This document shows positions 37,084 through 48,271 of a stretch of 64,000 nucleotides of DNA, in pieces (position 1 is the first letter of the stretch; every line of letters starts with the position of its first letter). The stretch is from Triticum aestivum (taxonomy: Eukaryota > Streptophyta > Magnoliopsida > Poales > Poaceae). The notes beneath the pieces are model-generated. The model saw only the letters and a program-made list of their open reading frames with translations, made no database searches and had not been told where the DNA came from. The DNA lies in the NCBI RefSeq assembly GCF_018294505.1, contig NC_057814.1, positions 293,066,604-293,130,603 on the forward strand, given 5' to 3'. The position numbers and the translations under genes are program-made.

Positions 37084-37684
37084 CTATGATAAAGAGAAAA
37101 GTGTCCGAGTTAATTATAAGCCGGAGATCTATCGTTCAAACTAAGATGGCGGCTTATGAAGGGGACTAATGATATATATTCGGATACGGTGGGTTATTTA
37201 AGCCGTAGGGGGATTCAGAGTAAATTGGTTATTTACGGCTTTACTACAGTTAAGCCGGAGGATTCTACAGAGCATGGTTTTCTTTAAACCGGAAAGTTCT
37301 ACGGCGCGTATTTTCTTTAAGCCGGAAATGTAAGCCGCCAAGATTCAATGGTTGCAGTTTTTACTAAGTGTGGTAAAACAGGTTTCGCATACTACCGTAA
37401 CTTTTTTTGGATCAAAATGGTCGGAGCAAAGAAAATTTTCTAGACCTAAAATGCGGACGCAGGGGAGTTCTTGAGCTCGAAGGGGATCTTATGCAGTGGA
37501 AAGAAGTGCGTTTTTCAGGTGAAATGAGTAATAAACAACTACTGCAGTAAGTCTACACATATCCAAGATCAAACAAGGGTGGCAACTACAAGAACTACTG
37601 AAGCCTGCGGACCATGGCGAAGAACACGGATGAACTGTTTGAACTCTACCACAGATCTGTTCTAGCAAGGCAGAGGAGACTCAC
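37084..37684 (-). other. Candidate 5'-UTR intron of the antisense gene
   Basis: On the minus strand a donor (CTCCG|GTGAGTC, GT at 37684-37683) and an acceptor (TTTATCATAG|ACC, AG at 37085-37084) enclose non-coding DNA. The acceptor lies 16 nt before the ATG at 37067. The plus-strand frame at 37614-37838 overlaps the presumed first exon and is read as its shadow. Confidence 0.45.
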
Positions 37685-37859
37685 CGGAGTTGGGGAAGAG
37701 CGGAAGTCGCCGCCGTTATCTGGTCCGAGTCAGGGTGATGCAACGGCCAGGTTGATGAAGATCAAGGGCGCGACGGCGGCGGCAGTGGCAGAGCTCGGGC
37801 AGAGGAGCGACGGCGCGAGGAGGAAGAAGAGAGCGTGAGAAGAGCCTGTTGGGCTGGCC

Positions 37860-37868
37860 TATTTATAA
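37860..37868 (-). promoter_or_regulatory. TATA box of the antisense gene
   Basis: The minus strand reads CCTTATAAATAGGCC, a strong plant TATA box oriented towards the antisense exons. It is followed by a CT-rich leader (CTCTTCTCACGCTCTCTTC) typical of plant transcription starts. It lies about 290 bp inside the 3' LTR border, so it is separate from the LTR promoter. Confidence 0.6.
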
Positions 37869-38138
37869 GGCGAGGTCATAAGTGGGCGCGAGATTCAAGG
37901 AGACCACGGCGTGGTTATCTCCCCCCCACGACGCCTCGATTTTCGGAATGGCAGTAAAAGCAAAGATCCGTTGCGGATCTGGCGGAGTAAAAACGGACTT
38001 AATGGTGAATGACGTCACGGCGGACTATCCGGAGTCCAGAGGATGACGTCACTCCGGGTTATGGCTTTTCACATGAATGATAAGCCGGAGATTTTTTCTG
38101 TCAGAGGAGTTGAAGATTGACATGAGCCGGCTCAAATC

Positions 38139-38152
38139 AATCTGGGGCCTAA
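38139..38152 (+). other. Element 2 polypurine tract region
   Basis: The sequence ATCTGGGGCCTAA directly precedes the 3' LTR. This is the expected site for plus-strand priming, though the purine run is short. Confidence 0.5.
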
Positions 38153-38668
38153 TGTTGAGGATATAGACCTTAGAGTCACCCGCCAGGAGGGGCCGGGTTA
38201 CTCGTACGGTTGTTGCCAGAAGCCCGGAGCCAAGTTTCAAGACGATGGCCAGAGATGGGCTGAGACCCGGATATGGCTTAAGGCCCGTAGTTATAATCAT
38301 TATTATAGTAGAACTTCTAGCGTAAGGAAAGTATAGTTTAGAGTCTGAGCCGGATACTCTTATTAGCCGGCCGGGACTCTAAGGGCTGCTGGGCGTCAGC
38401 CTCCCTATATAAAGGGACAACCCGGCAGCGATTTAAGGGCGACAACAATCTCATCGAGAGCCGGGCTTAGTGGTTTAACTCCTGGCGATCGTAACCCTAA
38501 TCAATATCACCCCAAACTGGACGTAGGCTTTTACCTTCACCGTAAGGGGCCGAACCAGTATAAACCCTCGTGTTCCTTGTCCCGCATAACCCCTTCAAGC
38601 TTCCTAGTTGCGATGGCTTCACGACTAAGTCCTAGCTCAAGGACATCTGCCGTGACAATTCCACGACA
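38153..38668 (+). repeat. Element 2 3' LTR
   Basis: It matches the 5' LTR along its full length with 13 substitutions and a 1-bp deletion. It ends CCACGACA and is followed by CCACGAGGTTAC, in which the first six bases are extra relative to the empty site in the other element 1 LTR. Confidence 0.9.
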
Positions 38669-39133
38669 CCACGAGGTTACATTTTATCTTAATAATTTTC
38701 TCGTGGTTGTGGATGCTTGCGAGGGGGCTAATCATAAGTAGGAGGTTTGTTCAAGTAAGAACAGCACCTGATCACCAATCCACCCACATATCAAATTATC
38801 AAAGTAGCGAACACGAATCAAATCAACATGATGAAAGTGACTAGATGAAATTCCCGTGTACCCTCAAGAACGCATTGCCCATTATAAGAAACCATTTTGG
38901 CCTGTCCTTTGCCACAAAAGTATTGGGCTACCTTGCTGCACTTTACTTACCGTTACCATTACTTGCTCGCTACAAATTATCTGGCTATCAAACTATCTGT
39001 TACCTACAATTTCAGTGCTTGCAGAAATTACCTTGCTGAAAACCACTTGCCATTTCCTTCTGCTCCTCGTTGGGTTCGACACTCTTACTTATAGAAAGGA
39101 CTAAAATTGATCCCCTATACTTGTGGGTCATCA
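38669..39133 (+). repeat. Element 1 5' LTR, right part
   Basis: The LTR continues after element 2 (ATTTTATCTTAATAATTTTCTCG matches the 3' LTR near 47262) and ends TGGGTCATCA at 39133. Confidence 0.8.
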
Positions 39134-39143
39134 GACTCTTTTA

Positions 39144-39161
39144 TGGCACCGTTGCCGGGGA
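39144..39161 (+). promoter_or_regulatory. Element 1 primer-binding site (tRNA-Asp)
   Basis: TGGCACCGTTGCCGGGGA matches the complement of the plant tRNA-Asp 3' end with one mismatch. This primer is the usual one for Athila-like elements. It lies 10 bp after the LTR end. Confidence 0.8.
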
Positions 39162-39299
39162 GTGAAGCACTCTAAGTTAGTGGAAATTGGCAAGGGAAAA
39201 TTATTACTATGTGCTGAAATTTATTGTCACTTGCTACTATGGAAAACAATCCTTTGATGGTTTGTTCGGGGTATCTTCACCTCGATCGGAACCACAATT

Positions 39300-40260
39300 C
39301 GTTGCCCCTTAACCTACTGCACCTACTATAAATATTGGTTATGAAATTCCTTTGGGTATGATAGAACAACTGCTAGCTAATCCTTATGCAGGAGATGGAA
39401 CTGAACATCCTGATATGCACTTGATATATGTAGATGAAATTTGTGGATTATTTAAGCTTGAAGGTTTACCCGGAGATGAAGCTAAGAAGAAGGTTTTCCC
39501 TTTATCTTTGAAGGGAAAGGCATTGGCATGGTATAGGCTATGCGATGATATTGGATCTTGGAACTGGAATCGATTGAAATTGGAATTCTACCAAAAAATC
39601 ATCATATGCATCTAGTTCATCGTGATCGGAAATATATATATATATATATATATATAATTTTTGGCCTCGTGAAGGAGAAAGTATCGCTCTAGCTTGGGGG
39701 AGGCTTAAGTCAATGTTATATTCATGCCCCAACCATGAGCTCTCAAGAGTATCATTCAGAATTTTTATGCTCGGCTTTCTCGTGATGATCAATCCATGCT
39801 CGATACTTCCTGTATTGGTTCCTTATGAAGAAGACTATTGAATTCAGGTGGGATCATTTATAAATAAATAAATGCAACTCTGAAGATTGGCAACTCAATG
39901 AAGGTAAAGAGTCGGGTATTAAGCTTAAGTTTAATTGTGTTAAATCTTTTATGAATACCGATGCTTTTCACAAGTTTAGCACTAAATATTGACTTGACTC
40001 TGAGATAGTATCCTCTTTCTATGAATCATTTGCTACCCATGTTTATCTTCCTAAGGAGAAGTGGTTTAAATATCATCCACCTATTAAAAAAAGAAATTAA
40101 AGAACTAGTAATAGCTAAAGAAGAAACTATCATTTACAATGTTGACCCAGTTGTTCCCACTGCTTATATTAAAACCCCACCTTTCCCTATTAGGATAAAG
40201 GAACATGCTAAGGTTTCAAATGTGGTTCGCAAAATTAATATCAAAGCACCTAGACCTTCA
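39300..40260 (+). pseudogene. Element 1 gag remnant
   Basis: The frame at 39352-39615 shows the Athila gag core (EQLLANPYAGDGTEHP, GKALAWYRLCDDIGSW). It then breaks at an (AT)n microsatellite (39632-39656). The rest can be followed only in pieces in different frames (for example KSMLYSCPNHELS-like near 39710 and KEEIKELVIAKEE-like near 40095). The intact protein would form the particle shell. It is too broken for a single product. Confidence 0.65.
39632..39656. repeat. (AT)n microsatellite
   Basis: About 12 AT repeats interrupt the element 1 gag frame and are probably a post-insertion slippage expansion. Confidence 0.9.
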
Positions 40261-41542
40261 TAACATCAAAGTAGAACATAGTGTTGCTATGGTAAAAGAT
40301 CTCTTGGTAGAAAATACTGATCTGCATGTTATTTACTTATGTGATGAAGCTGCTAGAATTGCCAAACCCGATGAAAAAGATAAGCATAGACCTGTTGTTG
40401 GCATGCCTGTTGTTCCAGTCAAAATAGGAGCTCACTATTATCATGGTTTATGTGATTTAGGTGCTAGCGTGAGTGCTATTCCTTTTACCTTATGTCAAGA
40501 AATTATGGATGATATAACACTCGTTCAAATAGAAGACATAGATGTTACTATTAAACTTGCTAATAGAGACACCATCATACCACTTGGGATTGTTAGAGAT
40601 GTTGAAGTCTTGTGTGGGAAAGTAAAATACCTTATTGATTTTCTAGTTCTTGGTTCCCCACAAGATGACTTCTGTCCCATTATTTTTGGTAGACCTTTCT
40701 TGAACATTGCTAATGCTAAAATAGATTGTGAGAAACAAACTATCGGTGTTAGTTTTGGGGATGCGTATCATGAGTTCAATTTTTCTAAGTTTAGTAGAAA
40801 ACATCATAAGAAAGAACTACCTAGTAAGGATGAAATAATTGGTCTTGCTTCTATTGCCGTGCCTCCCACTGATCCACTTGAACAATATTTGCTAGACCTT
40901 GAAAACGATATGCATATCCATGAAAGAAATGAAATAGATAAAAATTTCTTTGAACAACGACCTCTGCTCAAACACAATTTGCCTATTGAAACTCTAGGAC
41001 GTCCTCCTCCACCTAAGGGTGATCTTGTGTTTGAATTAAAACAATTGCCACACACTTTGAAATATGCTTATCTTGATGAGAAAAAGATATATCATGTTAT
41101 TATTAGTGCTAACCTTTCAGAACGTGAAGAAGAAATATTATTGAAAATTCTGAAGAAGCACCAAGCTGCTATTGGGTATACTCTTGATGATCTTAAAGGC
41201 ATGTGTCCCACTCTATGTCAGCACAGGATTAATATGGAACCTGATGCTAAACCCATTGTTGATCACCAACGATGTTTGAATCCTAAGATGAAAGAAGTGG
41301 TAAGAACTGAAATATTAAAGCTTCTTGAAGCAGGTATAATTTATCCCATAGCTGATAGTAGATGGGTAAGCCCCATTCATTGTGTCCCTAAGAAGGGAGG
41401 TATTACTGTTGTTCCTAATGATAAAAATGAACTCATTCCAAAGAGAATTGTCATTGGTTATAGAATGGTAATTGATTTTAGAAAATTAAATAAAGCAACT
41501 AGAAAATATCATTACCTCTGCCTTTTATTGATCAAATTCTAG
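40205..41542 (+). pseudogene. Element 1 protease and N-terminal reverse transcriptase
   Basis: This is an open frame of 445 codons. The protease domain is at residues 60-180, with the active site in GLCDLGASVSAIPF (DLGA) and the second motif IIFGRPFLNIANAKID. The RT start is at about residue 340 (HRINMEPDAKPI, LLEAGIIYPIADSRWVSPIH, RMVIDFRKLNKATRK). The frame is lost at about 41520, and the following FLDGYSGF motif lies in another frame. The ATG at 40205 is not the native start because protease is part of a longer polyprotein. Confidence 0.8.
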
Positions 41543-42501
41543 AAAGACTTTCTAAACACACACTTTTGCTTCCTTGATGGATATTCTGGTTTTCTCAAAT
41601 ACCTGTTTCACAACCTGATCAAGAGAAAACCACCTTTACTTGCCCTTTTGGAACTTATGCTTATAGACGTATGCCTTTTGGTTTATGCAATGCACCTGCT
41701 ACCTTTCGAAGATGTATGACTGCTATATTCTCTGATTTTCGTGAAAATATTGTTGAGGTTTTCATGGATGATTTTTCTGTTTATAGAACTTCTTTTGATG
41801 ATTGCTTAAGCAACCTTGATTGAGTTTTGCAGAGATGTGAGCAAACTAATCTTGTCTTGAATTGGGAGAAGTGCCACTTTATGGTTACTAAAGGTATTGT
41901 TTTGGGGCATAAAATTTCTGAACGGGGTATTGAGGTGGATAAAGCTAAAGTTGATGCAATTGAGAAAATGCCATGTCCTAAAGATATTAAAGGTATTCGT
42001 AGTTTCCTTGGTCATGTTGGTTTCTATAGGAGGTTTATTAAAGACTTCTCTAAAATTTCTGGGCCTCTTACAAATCTTTTACAAAAGGATGTTCCATTTA
42101 TTCTTGATGATGATTGTGTAGAAACCATTCAAACACTCAAGAAAGCCTTAACTTCTGCACCTATAGTACAACCACCTGATTGGAACTTGCCTTTTGAAAT
42201 CATGTGTGATGCTAGTGATTATGCTGTTGATGCTGCTCTAGGAAAAAGAGTTGATAAAAAAATTAAATGTTATCCATTATGCTAGTAAAAGTCTAGATAG
42301 TGCTCAACGAAATTATGCTACTACCAAAAAAGAATTTTTAGAAGTTGTGTTTGCTTGTGATAAATTCAGATCTTATATGTTGATTCTAAAGTAACTGTTC
42401 ACACCGATCATGCTGCTATAAAATATCTTATGGAAACGAAATATCCTAAACCTTGACTCATTAGGTGGGTTCTCTTTCTACAAGAATTCGTTTTACATAT
42501 T
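41543..42501 (+). pseudogene. Element 1 reverse transcriptase C-terminus and RNase H
   Basis: After the frameshift the RT motifs continue as FLDGYSGF, RRMPFGLCNAPATF and the catalytic FMDD (41762-41773). TGA at 41821-41823 (likely from CGA) follows, and then the thumb region (GHKISERGIEVDKAKVDAI). RNase H begins at MCDASDYAVDAALG near 42200 and is broken by indels after 42250. The later HTDHAAIKYL-type part is out of frame. Confidence 0.8.
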
Positions 42502-43969
42502 ATGAATAGAAAAGGAGCTAAGAACCCCGTAGCCGATGACTTGTCTAGGTTAGAAAACGTTCTTGATGGCCCACTACCTATTGATGATAACTTTCCTGAT
42601 GAACAACTAGCTGCAATAAATGTCTCTCATAACACTCCTTGGTATGTTGACTATGCTAATTACATTGTTTCTAAATATATACCACCTAGTTTCACATACC
42701 AACAAAAGAAAATTTTCTTCTTTGATTTAAGACATTACTTTCGGGATGACCCACACCTCTATAAAGAAGGGGTAGATGGTATTATTAGATGTTGTGTACC
42801 TGAGCATGAACAAGAATAAATCCTACGGAAATGCCACTCCGAAGCTTATGGGGGACATCATGCGGGAGATAGAACTGCTCATAAGGTATTACAATCTGGT
42901 ATTTACTGGCCTAGTCTCTTCAAGGACTCCCGTAAGTACGTTTTATCTTGTGATGAATGCCAAAGAATTGGTTATGTTGGTAAGCGTCAGGAAATGCCTA
43001 TGAATTATTCACTTGTTGTTGAACCATTTGATGTTTGGGGTTTTGATTATATGGGAATTTTTCCTTCCTTTAATGGGTATACTCATATTTTGGTTGTTGT
43101 TGATTATGTTACTAAGTGGGTAGAAGCTATTCCAACTAGTAGTGCTGATCACAACACCTCTATTAAAATGCTTAAGGAAGTTATTTTCCCAAGGTTTTTA
43201 GTCCCTAGATATTTAATGACTGACAGTGGTTCACAATTTATTCATGGTGCTTTCCGTAAAATGCTTGCTAAGTATGATGTTAACCATAGAATTGCATCAC
43301 CCTATCATCCTCAATCTAGTGGTCAAGTTGAACCTAGCAATAGAGAAAGAAAATTAATCTTACAAAAAGCTGTCAATAGGTCTAGAAAGAATTGGTCTAA
43401 GAAATTAGAGGATGCACTTTGGGCCTACAGAACAGCATATAAAAATCCTATGGGTATGTCTCCTTATAAGATAGTTTATGGAAAATCTTGTCATTTGCCT
43501 CTTGAGTTAGAACATAAAGCATATTGGGAAATAAAGGAACTCAACTATGATTTCAAACTTGCCGGTGAAAAGAGGTTATTTGAAATTAGCTCACTAGATG
43601 AATGGAGAACCCAAGCTTATGAAAATGCCAAATTATTTAAAGAAAAAGTTAAAAGATGGCATGATAAAATAATCCAAAAGCGGGAATTTAAAGTTGGAGA
43701 ATATGTTCCTTTTGTACAACTCTCGTTTCAGATTCTTTGCAGGAAAACTTCTCTCAAAATGGGAAGGACCATATGTTACCGAAGAAGTCTACCGCTTTGG
43801 AGCTATCAAAATAAATAATGCCGAAGGTATTAACCTGAGGGTTGTCAATGGGCAAAGAATCAAACAATATATCTTAGGTACGCCTATTAATGTTGAAAGC
43901 AATATTATTCAAAATATGACACCGGAGGAACACATAAAAGAAACCTTCTGGAACACTCCAGAATCATGA
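42502..43969 (+). pseudogene. Element 1 integrase
   Basis: A connecting segment (NRKGAKNPVADDLSRLE) ends at 42817-42819 (TAA). The zinc finger follows in another frame (GGHHAGDRTAH, CDECQRIG). The catalytic core lies at 42994-43700 with D, D and E in VWGFDYMGIF, LMTDSGSQF and SSGQVEPSNRE. A frameshift near 43710 moves the C-terminal domain (FAGKLLSKWEGPYV) to the frame ending at 43969. The DDE residues are retained, but the protein is split over at least three frames. Confidence 0.85.
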
Positions 43970-44290
43970 ATAAAAGGAGGTACGTGATACGATAAGTAAA
44001 CAGACTCCAAAAATCTGCAAAAAACTTTTTATCAGTTTTGGAATATTAAAAAATTAGGAAAATAATAGACAACCCGGAAGGCAACCGAGGAGGGCACAAG
44101 ACAGCCAGGTGCGCCCAGGTGGGCTGTGCCCACCTCGGGTACCTTCCGGACTCCGTTTTTCTCCCGTTTGCTTGTTTCCCAAGATAAAAAAATCTTCATA
44201 TACCCCCGAATCTATTGACCACCGCATCGCGGAGAAATCTTCTGTTCTCTCTTCTTGCTGTTTTCTGTTAGATCTGTCAAACCAGGCATC

Positions 44291-44674
44291 ATGTCTTCTC
44301 CCTCCCCCAACAACGTAGAAGAGGATGGTTGGTTGATGAAGATGGAATTGAAGAGTGAAGAACCAAAAGAAGCCTTCAAGGGGGGCAAAAGCAAGGAAGC
44401 TGATGGAGATCAAGCTCCAGCAGTAGAGCAGGCCTTGCCCGGGGAAGAAGAAGAAGAAGATATCTTGCCCCCACTGATATTGAAGCTTTTAGGACCATTG
44501 AAACGGTTCATGTTCAAAACAAATACCTCATTCGTGAATATTCTATTGCAAGAGCACATCATTTCCCTCTGGAGCTTCATCTGTAGATTGGAGTATCTTT
44601 TGAGCTTGAAGGACAAGCTCGCTAGTACCTCATCACCACCACCATCACCTTCTTCATCACCAAATGAGACTTGA
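44291..44674 (+). CDS. Small extra ORF downstream of element 1 integrase
   Basis: The frame of 127 codons from ATG at 44291 (start MSSPSPNNVEEDGWLM) has an acidic, lysine-rich N-terminal half with a Glu run, a hydrophobic-aromatic middle (LLQEHIISLWSFICRLEY) and a Ser/Pro tail. It sits where Athila-like elements carry an additional ORF between integrase and the 3' LTR. I see no signal peptide or fusion-protein pattern, so I do not call it an envelope gene. The role is unknown. Confidence 0.4.
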   Translation: MSSPSPNNVEEDGWLMKMELKSEEPKEAFKGGKSKEADGDQAPAVEQALPGEEEEEDILPPLILKLLGPLKRFMFKTNTSFVNILLQEHIISLWSFICRLEYLLSLKDKLASTSSPPPSPSSSPNET

Positions 44675-46242
44675 GTTCATGGTATGGGCATTCCCCTTGG
44701 CTTGAGCCAAGATTGGGGAAGGTGTCCCGGTATCGTATCACACCACCTCTTTTTCCATTATTTATCTTAGTTCGATCTTTAGTTATCTTTTCAATTAGTT
44801 GAATAGAATTTTAGTTTGATCTTTTTTGAGTGTTTTGCTTAGTGATCTATCTATCTTTCTAATCATGTGCGAGATATATATCAAAGTTTAGTTTGAGTTT
44901 TGCTTTCTTTACTTTTTTGTTTCAATCGAAATAAGGAAAAGGAATAATGAAAAAGATCATATGCTAATCTTATGGTAAGTAATGATATCACATAAGGAAA
45001 GGTATAAGTAGTAAAATTTATTGGAGATTGACAAACACAGCATTGGTCAATAATGCAATTCATGAAAGAATTAATAAAGGAAGAGAAGATTCACATGCAA
45101 ATATACTATCGTGGACATCTTTTATGATTGTGAGCCCCCATCAAAATATTTTATGCCAAACTTATTGACGTTGGACAAGGAAGACAACGTAATGATTTAT
45201 GCTTGTTCATATTCACATCGAAGTTATATTGTCATAGATCCTTTAACATGTGGTGCTTGCCCCTTATCTTTGCTAGCCAAAAATTCTGCACTACGTAGAG
45301 ATAGTACTTGCGCATCCAAAATCCTTAAACCCAAATCTTATTTTAAGAGTCCACCATACCTACCTATGGATTGAGTAAGATCCTGCAAGTAAGTTTTCAT
45401 CGGTGAAATAAGGAAATAAAAATTGCTTCTAAATGTGTTCGATCATTTAGTGTAAGAGAAAATTGAGCGTTGTACGAACGTGTGATGGCAAAATAATAAA
45501 GGCGACAGACTGCGTAATAAAGGTTGCTATCATAAGGGGCAATACAACGTGACATTCTTTCACACTAAGAGATTGAGCATACAAACCAAAAAGCGCATGA
45601 CAACCTCTACTTCCCTCTGCGAAGGGCCTATCTTTTACTTTCATGTATTTACTTTTAAGCAAGAGTCAAACTATTCTTCCCTATTCCTTTTTATTTTTCT
45701 CTTTTGCAAGCATCATGTGGTGAGGAAATATCTAGGCACATATATCCAGTTGGATATGGGTGAGCATGAGTTATTGTTGTTGACATCACTCTTGAGGTGA
45801 ATACGTTGGGAGGAAAAACTATAAGCCCCTATCTTTCTATGTGTCTGGTTGAAACTTTTTGCTCATGGGTATGCGGTGAGTGCTAGCAATCATAGAAGAC
45901 TATATGATGGTTGAGTATGTGGACTTGCCATAAGGCTCCGATATGTGACCCTTCCTGAAAAGATGATGAATTGTAGTTGCAAAGTTAACTAAGAACACAG
46001 TTTGTTGGTTTTCAATAGAGTTTATGCTGTATACTTCGATGTTGTGATGAATTGTTACTTGTTCATGAGAAGTTTATGTTAAAAGTTATGTGGTAAAAAT
46101 TTCTATGATAAAGTTTGTTGCTGTTATAATAATGTACATGATGCTTCCATGTTCGTATCCTATTTTATTCAACACCTCTCTCTCTAAGTATGTGGACATG
46201 TTTTTCGTTATCGATGTTTCGCTTGAGGACAAGCGAGGTCTA
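44675..46242. other. Element 1 3' untranslated region, no gene supported
   Basis: This is AT-rich non-coding DNA between the extra ORF and the polypurine tract. Short frames (for example 45111-45374) lack any recognisable domain and are treated as chance. Confidence 0.5.
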
Positions 46243-46255
46243 AGCTTGGGGGAGT
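46243..46255 (+). other. Element 1 polypurine tract
   Basis: GCTTGGGGGAGT directly precedes the TGATACG start of the 3' LTR. This is the expected primer site for plus-strand DNA synthesis. Confidence 0.75.
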
Positions 46256-47301
46256 TGATACGTCCATTTTGCATCATGTTTACCTACTGTTATTTACTAT
46301 GTTTTATGCATAATAATGCTTTTTGGATTAATTCTAATGCCCCGGCAGCTGGAATTCTGGACCTGGAAAAGCTACGTCAGAGTTACCTATTCTACACATC
46401 TCCAAATGAGCTGAAAATTTACGAAGAATTGTTTTGGAATATATGAAGAATATTGGAGCAAATAACTATCAGAGGGGGCCCACCAGGTGGGCACAACCCA
46501 CCTGGGCACGCTAGGGACCCCAGGCGCGCCCTGGTGGGTTGTGCCCTCCTCGACCCACCTCCGGTGCCCCTCTTCTGGTATATAAGTCATTTTGGCCTAG
46601 AAAAAAATAAGGGGAGGACTTTCGGGACAGAGCGCCGCCGTCTCGAGGCGGAACTTGGGCAGGAGCAGTTTTGCCCTCCGGCGGAGCGATTCCAATGGGG
46701 GAACCTCCCTCCCAGAGGGGGAAACCATCGTCATCGTCACCACCAACAACCCTCTCATCGTTGGGAGGGAAAGCTCCATCAACATCTTCAACAACACCAT
46801 CTCCTCTCAAACACTAGTTCATCTCTTCTGTTCAATCTTCGTACCGAAACCTCAGATTGGTACCTGTGGGTGACTAGTAGTGTTGATTACATCTTGTAGT
46901 TGATTACTATATGGTTTATTTGCTGGAAGATTATGTGTTTAGATCCATTATGCTATTTAATACCCCTCTGATCTTGAGCATGATTATCATTTGTGAGTAG
47001 TTACTTTTGTTCTTGAGGTCACGGGAGAAATCTTGTTGCAAGTAATCATGTGAACTTGATATGTGTTCGATATTTTGATGATATGTATGTTGTGATTTCC
47101 TTAGTGGTGTCATGTGGACGTCGACTACATGGCACTTCACCATACTTGGGCCTAAGGGAATGCATTGTGGAGTAGCTATTAGATGATGGGTTGCAAGAGT
47201 GACAGAAGCTTAAACCCTAGTTTATGCGCTACTTTGTAAGGTTAATGCGATGGTTAGATTTTATCTTAATACTTTTCTCGTAGTTGTGGATGCTTGCGAG
47301 G
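46256..47301 (+). repeat. Element 1 3' LTR, truncated
   Basis: It matches 24742-25778 with many substitutions, a deletion of about 45 bp near 46340 and an insertion near 46515. It runs on into sequence matching 38680-38720. It breaks off at GATGCTTGCGAG, where TGTTGGTGCAAC of element 3 starts. The remainder is not found in the window. Confidence 0.85.
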
Positions 47302-48215
47302 TGTTGGTGCAACAAACCCTGGGTCTGTTGCCCAGACTGTGCACAGGCCTAAGATCAAGATTGCAACACCCAAAACCAGATCAAGCCAAAGAGATCAGCT
47401 CTATGACGCATCAGAGTGCAGATCAAGAAGACGAAGTCAAGCCGAAAGAAGCAAGACACAGCTAAGGGAAAACCTCCCTTGTCAGGCAGGCAAGCCAGGC
47501 GAGGTCGAGATTGCCCCGAAGACAAGTCTCCAGAAAGCCCCAGCAAGCCTGTCGGGCATGACGAAGGCAAAACTACCCCGCCAAGGCTCAACCGCTCCAC
47601 CTCACAGCAACGCAAGTCGTCAATCAGTGTGGTGTCAAGCCCCCAAGTGACTAAGTGGCTACTTCTTGCCACATGGCAGCCACTTCCTACGAAAATCACC
47701 TCCAAATGACACCCACCTAGAGACGTGTCAAGTAGGCAGGCATGAAGCTGGCAAAGCAGCCCAGCAAGGCTTGCCGGGCACACCGTGATGTGACACTAAG
47801 CGGTGCATTTAATGCGCTCTGTCCGCGTGCAGAGTTAGGTATGATAGCACTGTTTGCTATCTAATCAGTACACAATGACTGATTTGCCACTGTGGTGACC
47901 CGTTGATCTATAGAAGAAGGCCCATGGCAACCATAGAAAGGATTCGGACCCTTGTACACTCGTACGCGTGTAGCAGTTCTCGCCCCGAGGGAACCCTGCC
48001 AGACTAGAGCACTGCCTTTCACCCCAATCCACCATCAATCCACCAAAGTAGGAGTAGGGTTTTATGCCTCACAGCGGCCCGAACCTGGGTAAAACTGCCC
48101 GTGTGATCTCTGTCGTGCTGCGCTACGCTTTTCCGCTCTCTATGCAATGTGCTCATCCCCCTTGCGAACCACAAGGGGCTCATGGCCCCATATGTGGCCA
48201 TGGTTTCCCACGACA
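47302..48215 (+). repeat. Element 3 5' LTR
   Basis: It runs from TGTTGGTGCAAC to CCCACGACA, 914 bp. A TATA-like CTATAGAAG lies near 47910. The end is defined by the PBS that follows. No second LTR is available for comparison. Confidence 0.65.
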
Positions 48216-48219
48216 TCTT

Positions 48220-48238
48220 TGGCGCGCCAGGTAGGGGG
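48220..48238 (+). promoter_or_regulatory. Element 3 primer-binding site
   Basis: TGGCGCGCCAGGTAGGGGG begins four bases after the LTR end, which is the common PBS type in plant Tat-like Gypsy elements. It fixes the LTR border. Confidence 0.65.
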
Positions 48239-48271
48239 AAGCGCTTGCGCAATCCCGAGAGCGTATGCAGC

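Larger units (their letters stand above)
25779..38668 (+). mobile_element. Element 2: Tat-lineage Gypsy retrotransposon with antisense gene
   Basis: Two LTRs of 517 and 516 bp (25779-26295, 38153-38668) differ by 13 substitutions and one indel (my count, about 2.5%). That would be near 1 Myr at the commonly used 1.3e-8 per site per year. The internal part has gag, protease, RT, RNase H, a second RNase H, integrase, a repeat-rich 3' region and an antisense gene, an arrangement known from Tat elements. It is nested in the 5' LTR of element 1. The flanks (GCTAT left, CCACG right) do not form a target-site duplication. Confidence 0.9.
24742..47301 (+). mobile_element. Element 1: Athila-like Gypsy LTR retrotransposon (nested, degenerate)
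   Basis: The 5' LTR begins TGATACGTCCATTTTGC at 24742 and is resumed after a nested element at 38669-39133. The same start recurs at 46256 as the 3' LTR, preceded by a polypurine tract. Internal order is PBS (tRNA-Asp type), gag, protease, RT, RNase H, integrase and an extra ORF, which is the Gypsy order; the integrase sequence is of the Athila type common in wheat. All main domains carry frameshifts or stops, so the element is dead. Its 3' LTR stops at 47301, where element 3 starts. Confidence 0.85.

Noticed and set aside
37614..37838. Plus-strand frame of 74 codons near the element 2 3' end
   Set aside because: It overlaps the presumed first exon of the antisense gene, lacks a domain and has no promoter on its strand.
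44291..44674. Envelope gene of element 1
   Set aside because: No signal peptide, no clear transmembrane anchor and no cleavage-like pattern. Kept only as an ORF of unknown role.
45111..45374. 87-codon frame in the element 1 3' UTR
   Set aside because: AT-rich, no recognisable domain, not positioned like a conserved ORF.
24742..47301. A previously undescribed multi-gene system in the 25-55 kb region
   Set aside because: All coding segments resolve to Gypsy gag-pol parts or the Tat antisense gene. The apparent gene cluster is a nest of three retrotransposons.
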